NCBI RefSeq assembly: GCF_042466415.1
Contig: NZ_JAXHCH010000001.1
Location: 372,001 to 436,000 of the forward strand
Length of the DNA stretch: 64,000 nucleotides
From: Albirhodobacter sp042466415
Lineage (GTDB): Bacteria; Pseudomonadota; Alphaproteobacteria; Rhodobacterales; Rhodobacteraceae
Reading direction: 5' to 3'
In this document: piece after piece, positions 49,445 to 58,375 of the stretch
Numbering within the stretch: the stretch's first letter is position 1
Layout of the letters: the number at the start of each line of letters is the position of its first letter
Program-made: the position numbers and the translations under genes
The notes under the pieces: generated by a model
Databases searched by the model: none
What the model was told of the DNA's origin: nothing
Seen by the model: the letters and a program-made list of their open reading frames with translations, nothing else

Positions 49445-52374
49445 CACGGCTGACAGGGGGTCTGATCGACCGCAATACCACGCTGAATTTTACCTTCGAC
49501 GGGCGCTCCTTTACCGGTCATGCGGGCGATACGCTTGCATCGGCGCTTCTGGCGAATGATGTGCGTTTGATGGGGCGGTCGTTCAAGTATCACCGTCCGC
49601 GCGGTGTGGTTGCGGCGGGCTCGGAAGAACCAAATGCGATGGTCGAGCTGCGCAGTGGTGCCCGCCAAGAACCCAACACGCGCGCAACGATGACAGAGCT
49701 GTTTGACGGGTTGACCGCGAAAAGCCAGAATCGCGTCGGGTCACTGAACTTCGATCTTCTGGCGGTGAATGATCTGATGTCGCCCTTCTTCGCGGCGGGA
49801 TTTTATTACAAGACCTTCATGTGGCCAAAGGCGTTTTGGGAAAAACTCTATGAGCCGATGATCCGCCGCGCGGCGGGGCTGGGCTCGTTGTCAAAGCTGG
49901 CTGATCCGGATGACTACGACAAGGGATTCTTGCATTGTGATATCTTGATCGCAGGGGGCGGCGCTGCCGGTTTGGCGGCGGCACTGACGGCGGCGCGCTC
50001 GGGTGTTCAGGTCATTCTGGCCGATGAGGATTGGCGTTTGGGCGGGCGGCTTTTGGCGGAAAGCCACGCGCTCAATGACGCGCCTGCCACCGATTGGATC
50101 GCGCAAGTCGAGGCCGAACTGGCGAGCCTGCCGAACGTGCGGATCATGCGGCGCACAACAGTTTTCGGGGCATTCGATCACGGTGTCTACGGCGCGGTGG
50201 AGCGGGTCGGAGATCACCTCGCTAAGCCTGTCAATGGGCTGCGCCAGACCTTGTGGCGGATTACAGCGAAGCGCACCGTTCTCGCCTCGGGGGCAACCGA
50301 GCGGCATATTCCTTTCGCCAATAACGACCGCCCCGGCGTGATGTTGGCGGGGGCAATGCGCGCCTATGCCAATCGTTATGCAGTGAGTGCGGCGCAAACG
50401 GTGGCGATCTTTACCAATGGCGATGACGGGCATCGCACGGCGCTGGATCTGGCGGCGAAGGGGGTGACAATTGCGGCGGTCATCGACACTCGCGAGGGTG
50501 CGAAAGCGCAAGGCGACTACCCGCTTTTCTCCGGATCTGTCGTGAGCGATACGAAGGGCCGTCTCGGTTTGACGCAGATCGCGGTCACGCGCGACGGGCA
50601 GACGACTTGGGTCGAGGCCGGTGCCCTTGGCGTGGCAGGCGGCTGGAACCCGAATGTGCATCTTGCGAGCCATCATCGTGGACGTCCCGTTTGGAATGAC
50701 GATTTGCAGGCGTTCTTGCCAGCCGCGAATGCGGTTCCGGGTATGATCGTTGCTGGGGCCGCAAACGGACAAGGATCGACCTTCAAAGCCCTCTCGTCAG
50801 GCGCTCATGCGGCGATGGATGTGCTCGGCGGGCTTGGAGCACGTGCGGCACTGCCGGATCTGCCACGCGCCGAAGATGCGCCGCAAAGCCAATCCGCCTT
50901 CTGGCATGTCGGAGGAAAAGGCCGCGCTTGGGTTGATTTTCAAAACGATGTGACTGTGAAGGATATCAAGCTCGCGCATCAGGAAAATATGCGACCGGTC
51001 GAGCATCTTAAGCGCTGGACCACGCTTGGTATGGCGACAGATCAGGGCAAGACCGCGAATGTCACCGCGCTGGCAGTGATGGCCGAAATATCGGGCCAAT
51101 CCATTCCGCAAACCGGAACGACTATTTTCCGGCCACCCTACACGGGTGTCTCGCTGTCGGTGCTAGGCGGCGGCGACACGGGGGCGCATTTCCGCCCTCG
51201 TCGTTTGACACCAACCCATTCGTGGGCGGCTGAACAAGGCGCTGTCTTTGTCGAGGTTGGCCCGTGGATGCGCGCGCAATATTTCCCGCGCAAGGGCGAA
51301 ACCCACTGGCGCGAGACGGTGGATCGCGAAGTTCTCGCGACCCGTGCGGGCGTGGGTCTGTGCGATGTCACAACCCTCGGGAAGGTTGACGTTCAGGGCG
51401 CGGATGCGGGCAAGTTTCTAAACCGGATTTATGCCAATGCGATGGGCAGTTTGAAGGTCGGGATGGTCCGCTACGGCTTGATGCTGCGCGAGGATGGACA
51501 AGCCTTCGATGATGGAACCTGCGCGCGGCTGTCGGACGATCATTACGTCGTCACCACAACGACGATGCAGGCTGGGCCAGTCTATCGACATATGGAATTT
51601 GCGCGACAATGCCTGTGGCCAGAGCTTGATGTGCAATTGATTTCGACGACGGATGCTTGGGCGCAGATCTCCGTTGCCGGCCCCAATGCGCGCCGCCTGC
51701 TGGAGCGTGTCGTGGACGGGTTTGACCTGTCGAATGATGCCTTCCCATTCATGGGCTGCGCAGAGTTGACGGTTTGCGGCGGGCTTCGCGCGCGGCTGTT
51801 CCGGATTTCGTTCTCAGGTGAGTTGGCCTATGAAATCGCCGTCCCCGCGCGGTTCGGCGCCGCTTTGATGGCGCGGATGGTTGAGCGCGGTGAGGATCTC
51901 GGCGCGACGCCTTACGGCACCGAAACCCTCGGCGTTTTGCGGATCGAAAAGGGTCACGCCGCGGGCAATGAACTGAACGGCCAAACCTCGGCGCAAATGC
52001 TGGGCATGGGCAAGATGGTCAGCACCAAGAAAGACAGTATTGGCGCGGTTATGAGCCGCCGCGAGGGGCTGGCCGCCGAGCCGCGGGTTCTGGTCGGGTT
52101 CCAGCCGGTTGATCTCAATGACCGCGTTGCGGCGGGGATGCATTTGTTCACTGTCGATGAGGAACAGCGCACCGAGACGGATCAAGGGTGGATAACCTCT
52201 GCCTGCTATTCACCGCATGTCGGATCGATGATCGGGCTTGGTTACCTGTCGCATGGCCAAGATCGGATCGGCGAAGTCGTCATGGCCGTCAATCCGTTGG
52301 AGGGACAAAGCGCGGCGCTGCGTGTCGTGTCCCCGCATTTCGTTGATCCCGAAGGAGGGCGCGTTCGTGACTGA
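49441..52374 (+). CDS. mgdC: N-methylglutamate dehydrogenase subunit C (SoxA-like, with GcvT domain)
   Basis: 977 residues. The N-terminal 100 form a ferredoxin-like domain (LASALLANDVRLMGRSFKYHRPRG). A pyridine-nucleotide/FAD domain starts at ILIAGGGAAGLAAALTAARSG (about 163). A third part resembles aminomethyltransferase GcvT (about 600-970), with THSWAAEQGAVFVEVGPW, then AGVGLCDVTTLGKVDVQGAD, ISFSGELAYEIAV and LRIEKGHAAGNELNGQT. In this family the GcvT part transfers the released methylene group to tetrahydrofolate. It is linked by overlaps to both neighbours. Confidence 0.93.
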   Translation: MTRLTGGLIDRNTTLNFTFDGRSFTGHAGDTLASALLANDVRLMGRSFKYHRPRGVVAAGSEEPNAMVELRSGARQEPNTRATMTELFDGLTAKSQNRVGSLNFDLLAVNDLMSPFFAAGFYYKTFMWPKAFWEKLYEPMIRRAAGLGSLSKLADPDDYDKGFLHCDILIAGGGAAGLAAALTAARSGVQVILADEDWRLGGRLLAESHALNDAPATDWIAQVEAELASLPNVRIMRRTTVFGAFDHGVYGAVERVGDHLAKPVNGLRQTLWRITAKRTVLASGATERHIPFANNDRPGVMLAGAMRAYANRYAVSAAQTVAIFTNGDDGHRTALDLAAKGVTIAAVIDTREGAKAQGDYPLFSGSVVSDTKGRLGLTQIAVTRDGQTTWVEAGALGVAGGWNPNVHLASHHRGRPVWNDDLQAFLPAANAVPGMIVAGAANGQGSTFKALSSGAHAAMDVLGGLGARAALPDLPRAEDAPQSQSAFWHVGGKGRAWVDFQNDVTVKDIKLAHQENMRPVEHLKRWTTLGMATDQGKTANVTALAVMAEISGQSIPQTGTTIFRPPYTGVSLSVLGGGDTGAHFRPRRLTPTHSWAAEQGAVFVEVGPWMRAQYFPRKGETHWRETVDREVLATRAGVGLCDVTTLGKVDVQGADAGKFLNRIYANAMGSLKVGMVRYGLMLREDGQAFDDGTCARLSDDHYVVTTTTMQAGPVYRHMEFARQCLWPELDVQLISTTDAWAQISVAGPNARRLLERVVDGFDLSNDAFPFMGCAELTVCGGLRARLFRISFSGELAYEIAVPARFGAALMARMVERGEDLGATPYGTETLGVLRIEKGHAAGNELNGQTSAQMLGMGKMVSTKKDSIGAVMSRREGLAAEPRVLVGFQPVDLNDRVAAGMHLFTVDEEQRTETDQGWITSACYSPHVGSMIGLGYLSHGQDRIGEVVMAVNPLEGQSAALRVVSPHFVDPEGGRVRD

Positions 52375-52933
52375 TTTATCCCCGATGACGGCGCTTGGCG
52401 CTCAATCCGCCCGCCGTCAAACGCATGGCGTGTTGACGCTCACAGAACAAACTGACCTTGCGCTGGCGTCCCTCAGCCTGCGCCGTGGTAGCGTCCTGCC
52501 GACACCGTTCGGCTTGACGCTGCCCGATGTTGGGAAATGTACGGACGATTTGGCGGTTTCGGCCTTCTGGATCGGGCCTGATCAATGGATGGTCGCGGAG
52601 GCAGGGAAGGGCGATGTTGGCATCGCTCAGGCTCTTAAACGCGAGGCACCGGACTGTAGCGTGACGGATCAGACCGACGGGTTTGTCGCCTTCGAGATCA
52701 CGTCGAGCGAGGGCGGCGCGCCGATCACGGCGGTGATGAGCAAACTCGTCAATTTGGATGCGGTAGCGTTTGTCCCCGGATGCGCGACCCGCACAGGATT
52801 GGAGCATATGTCCGTCTACATCCTTCGACGCGCTGAAAATACGCTTGCGGTGATCGGTATGCGGTCGCTCGCGGACACTCTATGGCATGCGCTCGACCGC
52901 GCCGCGTTCCATGCGCAGGGGAAGATACGATGA
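52367..52933 (+). CDS. mgdD: N-methylglutamate dehydrogenase subunit D (SoxG-like)
   Basis: 188 residues from a GTG at 52367, 8 nt after AAGGAGG and overlapping the mgdC stop by 8 nt. The SoxG pattern is present: FWIGPDQWMVAE, then VTDQTDGFVAFEITS, VSKLVNLD-like MSKLVNLDAVAFVPGCATRT and LADTLWHALDRAA. It is the small gamma subunit of the heterotetramer. An ATG at 52385 is a less likely start. The stop overlaps folD as ATGA. Confidence 0.9.
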   Translation: MTDLSPMTALGAQSARRQTHGVLTLTEQTDLALASLSLRRGSVLPTPFGLTLPDVGKCTDDLAVSAFWIGPDQWMVAEAGKGDVGIAQALKREAPDCSVTDQTDGFVAFEITSSEGGAPITAVMSKLVNLDAVAFVPGCATRTGLEHMSVYILRRAENTLAVIGMRSLADTLWHALDRAAFHAQGKIR

Positions 52934-53823
52934 CCGCTAAGCTTCTGGATGGAAAGGCTTTCGCAAAAGGCGTCAGTGCCGAGATCACCAAATCAGTTGC
53001 CTCATTGAAGCAACAAGGGATCACGCCGGGTTTGGCGGTGGTGCTGGTGGGCGAGGACGCGGCGTCGGAAGTTTACGTTCGCAATAAAGGCCTGCAAACC
53101 AAGGCCTGCGGGATGAATTCATTCGAGCACAAATTGCCCGCGCAGACCAGCGAAGCAGATTTGCTCGCGTTGATCGGGCGATTGAACGCGGATGCGTCTG
53201 TGCACGGCATTCTTGTGCAACTCCCCCTGCCATCGCATCTCAATGCGGATTTGGTCATCAATACAATCGATCCCGCGAAAGACGTTGACGGTTTTCATAT
53301 TTCCAACGTGGGCCTTTTGGGCACGGGGCAACGGGCATTGGTGCCATGCACGCCCTTGGGGTGCTTGATGCTGCTACGAGATCATCTTGGCAGTTTGGCC
53401 GGGCTAAATGCCGTTGTTGTCGGGCGGAGCAATATTGTTGGCAAGCCGCTTGCGCAGCTACTGCTCAACGATAGCTGCACGGTCACGATTGCCCATTCGC
53501 GCACGCGCGATCTGCCGTCGATCTGTCGCGGCGCGGATATCTTGATCGCAGCGGTCGGTCGACCAGAATTGATCACCGCCGACTATATCAAACCCGGCGC
53601 GACGGTGATTGATGTTGGCATCAACCGTGTGCCTGCGGGCGATGGCAAGACGCGGCTTGTGGGGGATGTTGATTTTGCCTCGGTCAGCAAAGTTGCGGGG
53701 GCGATTACGCCGGTGCCGGGCGGGGTCGGGCCGATGACCATCGCTTGCTTGCTCGCAAACACGCTCACCGCATGTTGCCATGCGCATAACCTTTCGGAAT
53801 CCGCGCTTTCCAGCGCGTCATGA
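52930..53823 (+). CDS. folD: Methylene-THF dehydrogenase/cyclohydrolase
   Basis: 297 residues. Converts 5,10-methylene-THF, the one-carbon product of MgdABCD, to 10-formyl-THF with NADP reduction. Motifs: YVRNKGLQTKACGM (catalytic Tyr/Lys region), GILVQLPLP, DVDGFH, then VVVGRSNIVGKPLAQLLL for NADP and TPVPGGVGPMTIACLL. A second housekeeping folD probably exists elsewhere; this copy is dedicated by position. It starts by 4-nt overlap with mgdD, and purU follows after 10 nt. Confidence 0.96.
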   Translation: MTAKLLDGKAFAKGVSAEITKSVASLKQQGITPGLAVVLVGEDAASEVYVRNKGLQTKACGMNSFEHKLPAQTSEADLLALIGRLNADASVHGILVQLPLPSHLNADLVINTIDPAKDVDGFHISNVGLLGTGQRALVPCTPLGCLMLLRDHLGSLAGLNAVVVGRSNIVGKPLAQLLLNDSCTVTIAHSRTRDLPSICRGADILIAAVGRPELITADYIKPGATVIDVGINRVPAGDGKTRLVGDVDFASVSKVAGAITPVPGGVGPMTIACLLANTLTACCHAHNLSESALSSAS

Positions 53824-53833
53824 GGATGTTGAA

Positions 53834-54718
53834 ATGACCAAATACTGCCTGACGGTGACCTGTCCTTCCCAACGCGGCATTGTCGCTGCGATCTCGTCAT
53901 TCTTGGCGACGAAAGGTTGCAATATTATTGACAGCTCGCAGTTTGACGACCTCGCGACCGATATGTTTTTCATGCGGATCGGGCTGGTGTCCGAACAGGG
54001 CGTATCGGAGGCGGAATTGCGCGAGGATTTCGCGGCTGTGGCGGCGCAATTCGGGATGGATTTTGCGTTCCATGACGCGGCCAAAAAGATGAAAGTCGTG
54101 ATCATGGTGTCGCGGTTCGGGCATTGTTTGAACGATCTTTTGTACCGCGTGAAGATCGGCGCTCTGCCGGTTGATATCGTGGCTGTGATCTCGAATCACA
54201 TGGATTATCAAAAGGTTGTGGTGAATCAGGATATCCCGTTCCACTGCATCAAAGTGACGAAGGAAAACAAGATTGAGGCGGAGGCGATGATCATGAAGGT
54301 CGTCGAGGATGCGGGGGCGGAGCTGATCGTTCTGGCGCGGTACATGCAGATTTTGTCGGATCAGATGTGCGCGAAAATGTCGGGGCGGATCATCAACATT
54401 CACCACTCGTTCCTGCCCAGTTTCAAGGGGGCGAACCCCTATAAACAGGCGTATGAGCGCGGCGTGAAGCTGATCGGCGCGACGTCGCATTACGTGACGG
54501 CGGATCTCGATGAGGGGCCGATTATCGAGCAAGACACGATCCGCGTGACCCACGCGCAATCGCCCGAGGATTACGTGTCGCTGGGCCGCGATGTGGAGGC
54601 GCAAGTCCTCGCCCGCGCCATCCACGCCCACGCCCACCACCGCGTTTTCCTCAATGGAAACAAAACGATCGTCGTCCCCGCCTCACCAGGAAGCTACTCC
54701 TCCGAACGCATGGGGTGA
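53834..54718 (+). CDS. purU: Formyltetrahydrofolate deformylase
   Basis: 294 residues: an N-terminal ACT domain (1-85) and a C-terminal formyl-transferase domain with the catalytic signature HHSFLPSFKGANPYKQAYERGVK and the Asp in TADLDEGPIIEQD. Hydrolyses 10-formyl-THF to formate and THF, recycling THF for the amine demethylases. Start 53834 is preceded by GAGG. A GC-rich hairpin 15 nt after the stop ends the mgd transcript. Confidence 0.95.
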   Translation: MTKYCLTVTCPSQRGIVAAISSFLATKGCNIIDSSQFDDLATDMFFMRIGLVSEQGVSEAELREDFAAVAAQFGMDFAFHDAAKKMKVVIMVSRFGHCLNDLLYRVKIGALPVDIVAVISNHMDYQKVVVNQDIPFHCIKVTKENKIEAEAMIMKVVEDAGAELIVLARYMQILSDQMCAKMSGRIINIHHSFLPSFKGANPYKQAYERGVKLIGATSHYVTADLDEGPIIEQDTIRVTHAQSPEDYVSLGRDVEAQVLARAIHAHAHHRVFLNGNKTIVVPASPGSYSSERMG

Positions 54719-54733
54719 GGTAGATGAAAATTC

Positions 54734-54763
54734 GGCGCGCGCTCTGGCGTTCTGGCGCGCGCC
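54734..54763 (+). terminator. GC-rich hairpin after purU
   Basis: GGCGCGCGC-N12-GCGCGCGCC is a perfect 9-bp stem located 15 nt after the purU stop. No U-run is present, so it is a probable but not canonical terminator. Confidence 0.5.
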
Positions 54764-54766
54764 TGC

Positions 54767-54809
54767 GCTATCCTTTGCTCCGGCGATGACCCGCCGTGCA
54801 AAGGATAGC
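54767..54809 (+). promoter_or_regulatory. 12-bp inverted repeat covering the GntR ribosome site
   Basis: GCTATCCTTTGC (54767-54778) is the exact reverse complement of GCAAAGGATAGC (54798-54809), with a 19-nt loop. The right arm contains AAGGA, the ribosome site of the gene starting at 54812. Folded RNA would hide that site; as DNA it could also be an operator. Confidence 0.6.
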
Positions 54810-54811
54810 CC

Positions 54812-55519
54812 GTGCCCCGTTCCCCAGTGCAAATCGACGCGAGCGTTGGCTCGACCGTGCGATACGTCATCGAGACGCTTTCGGCGCGGATCATATCGCG
54901 TGAATACGGTGTGGAGGAGCGCCTTCCGGCCGAACGTCAGCTTGCGCAAGATCTGGGCGTTGCGCGCAATACGGTGCGCGAGGCGCTTGATCAGTTGGAA
55001 GAACATGGCATGATCCGCCGCCGCGCCGGATCTGGTTCATTCGTGACCTATGATCCTGCTGGCGCGGGCGATTCTGCTTCTCCTGTTGCGGCGGAAACGG
55101 GGCCGCTTCAGTTGCAGGTGATGCGCGGAATTTTGGAGCCGGAAATGGTGCGCCTTGCGGTGATCTCCATGCCGCCGCGCGACATCGAGGCGCTTGGCGA
55201 GACGCTATCAAAAATGGAAGCAGTTCAGAGCGATGCGAGCGCATTCGTGCGTTTGGAGGAAGATTTTCATCGTCAGATTGCGGCGGGCACAGGTAATCCC
55301 CTGTTGGTGGCCTGCTACTCGCTGGTGATTGAGGCGCGGCGGCAGGCATTTCGCGCCGCGATGTATCGCCGCCACCTCACGCCCAGCCGAATTGCCGCGT
55401 ATCAGCGTGGCTACAATGCCCTGTTCAATGCGATCGCATCGCGCGACATCGAAGCGGCCAGCGAATTTATGAAGCTGACCCTGATCGAAGATCAGAAGTT
55501 GTTGATGCAGTCGGATTGA
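54812..55519 (+). CDS. FadR-type GntR-family regulator
   Basis: 235 residues from a GTG at 54812. The winged helix lies at about 15-80 (EERLPAERQLAQDLGVARNTVREALDQLEEHG, then IRRRAGSGSFV). An FCD sensor domain follows (about 95-225), with the metal or ligand set suggested by LEEDFHRQIAAGTGNPLL and YQRGYNALFNAIASRD. FadR-type members respond to small carboxylates. A TGGT-N4-ACCA palindrome of the FadR kind lies before tmm, a likely target. Its end overlaps the convergent gene by 53 nt. Confidence 0.92.
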   Translation: MPRSPVQIDASVGSTVRYVIETLSARIISREYGVEERLPAERQLAQDLGVARNTVREALDQLEEHGMIRRRAGSGSFVTYDPAGAGDSASPVAAETGPLQLQVMRGILEPEMVRLAVISMPPRDIEALGETLSKMEAVQSDASAFVRLEEDFHRQIAAGTGNPLLVACYSLVIEARRQAFRAAMYRRHLTPSRIAAYQRGYNALFNAIASRDIEAASEFMKLTLIEDQKLLMQSD

Positions 55520-56780
55520 GGGCTGCTGGGAGTCGCTGGTGCCACATCTGACCAAGATCCTCCATGTGGGCGCGCAACCGCTGACTGTTGCGATCAAGCC
55601 AGCCGCTGACCGAGCCAAAAGCCGCGATCCTTGCACGCCCGTTCTGGATCGTCACAACGGGCCAATCCCCGACGAGGGCATTGTCGAGCCCGAAGATATC
55701 TGCGCCGCTCCACCTTGCTGGGCCAAAGATATGCTGCATCTGCTGTGCGCGCTTCATTGCGGCAAGAACCGTAATTGGATCAATCGTATCGGCGATCTCC
55801 ACCGCGCTGTGCCAGAGATCGAGGATGGACGCATATTCCCAACTCACCGCGCTCCATTGGTTCGGGAACTGACGGTTGTAGAGTTCGAAAAACGTTTTGG
55901 GCTGGCGGAAGAAGAACGCCGTATCGGCGAGCTTCGGATCATCAAAATCCGGAAACTGAAACGTATAGCGCGACATGAAATCGGCAGAGGTCCGCGCGAT
56001 CAGGGTGGGGTAATCGTCCGCGGTGCAAGCCAGTATTTCACCGGTAAACCCTTGCGCGAAGGCGGCCTCGGTGAGGGCCTTGGCCATCGGGGGCGCGGAG
56101 GAGCACCAGCACAGCACATCCGGTGCCTCGGCCAGCATTGCGGCGACGATCCCGCGCGCGTCTTTGTTGTTCGGCGCATAGCGGATTTCTTTAATCCGGT
56201 CACGGCCTGCGGCATCAAATGCGGCGCGGTAAACGGCGAGCGAGGGCAAGCCGAGGCTATCGGTTTGGGAGCATAAGGCGACTTTGCGCGCTGCGGGGCG
56301 GTTCTGTGCGAGCCATTCGACGCCCGTCGCGTTGAACAGGGGGTGCACCTCGGCAGGGGCGATCAACGACGGCGTTTCGGGCGATAGATCGGAGGTCAAC
56401 ATCGTGGCAACCAACGCCTTACGTGCCATCAGATACGGCAGAGCGGGCGCAAAACTGTCGCCGCCCAAAGTAAGAAAGAGGCGCACATGCTGACGTTCCA
56501 ACATATCGCGGGCGGCGGCTAGGGTGTGGTGAGCGCCAAGTGCACTATCTTGCGCGACGATTTCGATGCGGTGGCGGCGGCCGGTGACCATCAGCCCTCC
56601 GCGGGCATTGATGCCATCGGCCCAGATCCGGCAGCCGTCGAGACCCGGTTTGCCCCAAATTTCTTCTGCGCCTGAAAGTGGCGTCAGGAATCCTATTTTG
56701 ATCGGGTCACGATCCTGCACACTGAGTCGCGGCAGTGAACCAGTGACGGCAAGATGCTGTGCGAGTGAAAACCTGCTCAT
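55467..56780 (-). CDS. Periplasmic-binding-like protein without signal peptide
   Basis: 437 residues of the type-1 periplasmic-binding fold (Peripla_BP_6; AmiC, FmdD and UrtA are relatives): IKIGFLTPLSGAEEIWGKPGLDGCRIW, then SAVSWEYASILDLWHSAVEIAD. The N-terminus MSRFSLAQHLAVTGSLPRLS has neither hydrophobic core nor cleavage site, so the protein is probably cytosolic, like AmiC, which senses amides for AmiR. No permease or ATPase genes accompany it. It is divergent from tmm with a 190-bp shared gap. A role in sensing an amine or amine oxide is inference. Confidence 0.8.
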   Translation of the reverse strand: MSRFSLAQHLAVTGSLPRLSVQDRDPIKIGFLTPLSGAEEIWGKPGLDGCRIWADGINARGGLMVTGRRHRIEIVAQDSALGAHHTLAAARDMLERQHVRLFLTLGGDSFAPALPYLMARKALVATMLTSDLSPETPSLIAPAEVHPLFNATGVEWLAQNRPAARKVALCSQTDSLGLPSLAVYRAAFDAAGRDRIKEIRYAPNNKDARGIVAAMLAEAPDVLCWCSSAPPMAKALTEAAFAQGFTGEILACTADDYPTLIARTSADFMSRYTFQFPDFDDPKLADTAFFFRQPKTFFELYNRQFPNQWSAVSWEYASILDLWHSAVEIADTIDPITVLAAMKRAQQMQHIFGPARWSGADIFGLDNALVGDWPVVTIQNGRARIAAFGSVSGWLDRNSQRLRAHMEDLGQMWHQRLPAALNPTASTTSDLRSGSAS

Positions 56781-56918
56781 ATTTTCATCTATAACTGCTT
56801 TTATAAGAAGCGAAACGGCAAAATGTAGGAAAATTATATTCCCATAAAGAAAATAAGTTGACGCAAACCGCCCCTCTACCGCCTCATTGGTTCACACCGA
56901 ATGTGCCAATTTGGGCAA

Positions 56919-56934
56919 CTGGTCCGAACCAGTA
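56919..56934. promoter_or_regulatory. FadR-like palindrome upstream of tmm
   Basis: ACTGGT-CCGA-ACCAGT is a perfect 6+4+6 palindrome located 36 bp before the tmm ATG. It contains TGGT-N4-ACCA, close to the TGGT-N3-ACCA core of FadR-group GntR sites. A second weaker repeat, TGCC-N6-GGCA, abuts it at 56905-56918. Confidence 0.6.
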
Positions 56935-56970
56935 GCGCAATCCGCACACACGCAGACGCAGGGGGCGAAT

Positions 56971-58314
56971 ATGACCAAACGAGTAGCCGTTATTGGCGCA
57001 GGGCCATCGGGGTTGGCACAGTTGCGGGCGTTTCAATCCGCCGCGCAGAAGGGCGCTGAGATCCCCGACGTGGTCTGTTTCGAGAAGCAATCCAATTGGG
57101 GCGGATTGTGGAATTACACTTGGCGCACCGGCGTTGATGAGAATGGCGAGCCGGTGCATTGCTCTATGTATCGCTACCTGTGGACCAATGGCCCGAAAGA
57201 AGGTCTGGAATTCGCCGATTACTCGTTTGAGGAACATTTCGGCAAGCAGATCGCTTCCTACCCGCCGCGCGCGGTGATGGTCGATTATATCGAGGGGCGC
57301 GTGTTGAAAGCGGGTGTCCGCGATTGGATCCGTTTCTCGACGGTGGTGCGCTGTGTTGAATTTGACGATGAGACCCAGAAATTTACGATGACCGTGCATG
57401 ATATGGTCAACGACACGATGTATAAGGAAGTGTTCGATCATGTGATCGTCGCCTCTGGTCACTTCTCCTCGCCCAACGTGCCGGAATACCCTGGGTTTGA
57501 GACGTTCAACGGACGGATTGTTCATGCCCACGACTTCCGTGATGCGCGGGAGTATTCGGGCAAAGATGTGCTTTTGGTCGGGGCGTCTTACTCCGCCGAG
57601 GATATCGGATCGCAATGCTGGAAATACGGCGCGAAGTCGGTCACGACCAGTTACCGCTCGGCGCCGATGGGGTTTGATTGGCCAGAGAATTGGGAAGAAA
57701 AACCCGCCCTCGTGAGTGTCGAGGGCAAAACGGCGACCTTCATCGATGGCAGCACAAAAGACTTCGATGCGATCATCCTTTGCACGGGGTATAAGCATTA
57801 TTTCCCGTTCTTGCCGGACGATCTGCGCCTGAAAACCAAGAACCGTTTGGCCACTGCCGATCTCTATAAAGGGGTCGCCTATGTCCATAATCCGGCGCTG
57901 TTTTATCTGGGCATGCAGGACCAGTGGTTCACCTTCAACATGTTCGACGCGCAGGCCTGGTATGTCCGCGATGTGATCATGGGGCGGATCGAGATGCCGA
58001 CCGACAAGGCCGTAATGTTGGCCGATGTGGCCGAGCGTGAGGCCCGCGAGGAGGCATCGGACGATACCAAATACGCGATCAAATATCAGGGCGCGTATAT
58101 CAAGGAGCTGATCGCAGATACCGATTACCCGAGCTTTGATGTGGATGGCGCTTGCGAGGCATTCTTTGAGTGGAAGGCGCATAAGGCCAAAGGGATCATG
58201 GGCTTCCGCGACAATTGCTACAAATCCCTGATCACCGGAACCATGGCGCCCAGGCATCACACACCTTGGAAAGATGCGTTGGACGACACGATGGAAGTCT
58301 ACCTGCAAAACTGA
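56971..58314 (+). CDS. tmm: Trimethylamine monooxygenase
   Basis: 447 residues, the expected length for bacterial Tmm. Flavin monooxygenase converting trimethylamine to trimethylamine N-oxide with NADPH and oxygen. FAD motif VAVIGAGPSGLAQL is at the N-terminus. The FMO motif is FNGRIVHAHDF, and the NADPH motif is LLVGASYSAEDIGSQ. Further family features are QSNWGGLWNYTWRTG, YRYLWTNGPKE and MQDQWFTFNMFDAQAWY. ATG 56971 is chosen by family length; the longer frame from 56887 would include the operator. Confidence 0.95.
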   Translation: MTKRVAVIGAGPSGLAQLRAFQSAAQKGAEIPDVVCFEKQSNWGGLWNYTWRTGVDENGEPVHCSMYRYLWTNGPKEGLEFADYSFEEHFGKQIASYPPRAVMVDYIEGRVLKAGVRDWIRFSTVVRCVEFDDETQKFTMTVHDMVNDTMYKEVFDHVIVASGHFSSPNVPEYPGFETFNGRIVHAHDFRDAREYSGKDVLLVGASYSAEDIGSQCWKYGAKSVTTSYRSAPMGFDWPENWEEKPALVSVEGKTATFIDGSTKDFDAIILCTGYKHYFPFLPDDLRLKTKNRLATADLYKGVAYVHNPALFYLGMQDQWFTFNMFDAQAWYVRDVIMGRIEMPTDKAVMLADVAEREAREEASDDTKYAIKYQGAYIKELIADTDYPSFDVDGACEAFFEWKAHKAKGIMGFRDNCYKSLITGTMAPRHHTPWKDALDDTMEVYLQN

Positions 58315-58341
58315 GGGTCTCTTGTCCCTGATACTTCCTGA

Positions 58342-58366
58342 GGGGGCTTGTCCCCCGCTTTTTTAG
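58342..58366 (+). terminator. Hairpin plus U-run between tmm and tdm
   Basis: GGGGG-CTTGT-CCCCC followed by GCTTTTTT lies 27 nt after the tmm stop and 10 nt before the tdm ATG. It would stop part of the transcription before tdm. Confidence 0.75.
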
Positions 58367-58375
58367 GATAAACGG

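Noticed and set aside
47858..52933. Annotation as heterotetrameric sarcosine oxidase (soxBDAG)
   Set aside because: The subunits are homologous, but the joined mgsABC, gmaS and tmm/tdm genes and the zinc-less delta subunit fit N-methylglutamate dehydrogenase better.
56884..58308. 474-codon open frame antisense to tmm
   Set aside because: Mirror frame of a strongly supported gene; no family features.
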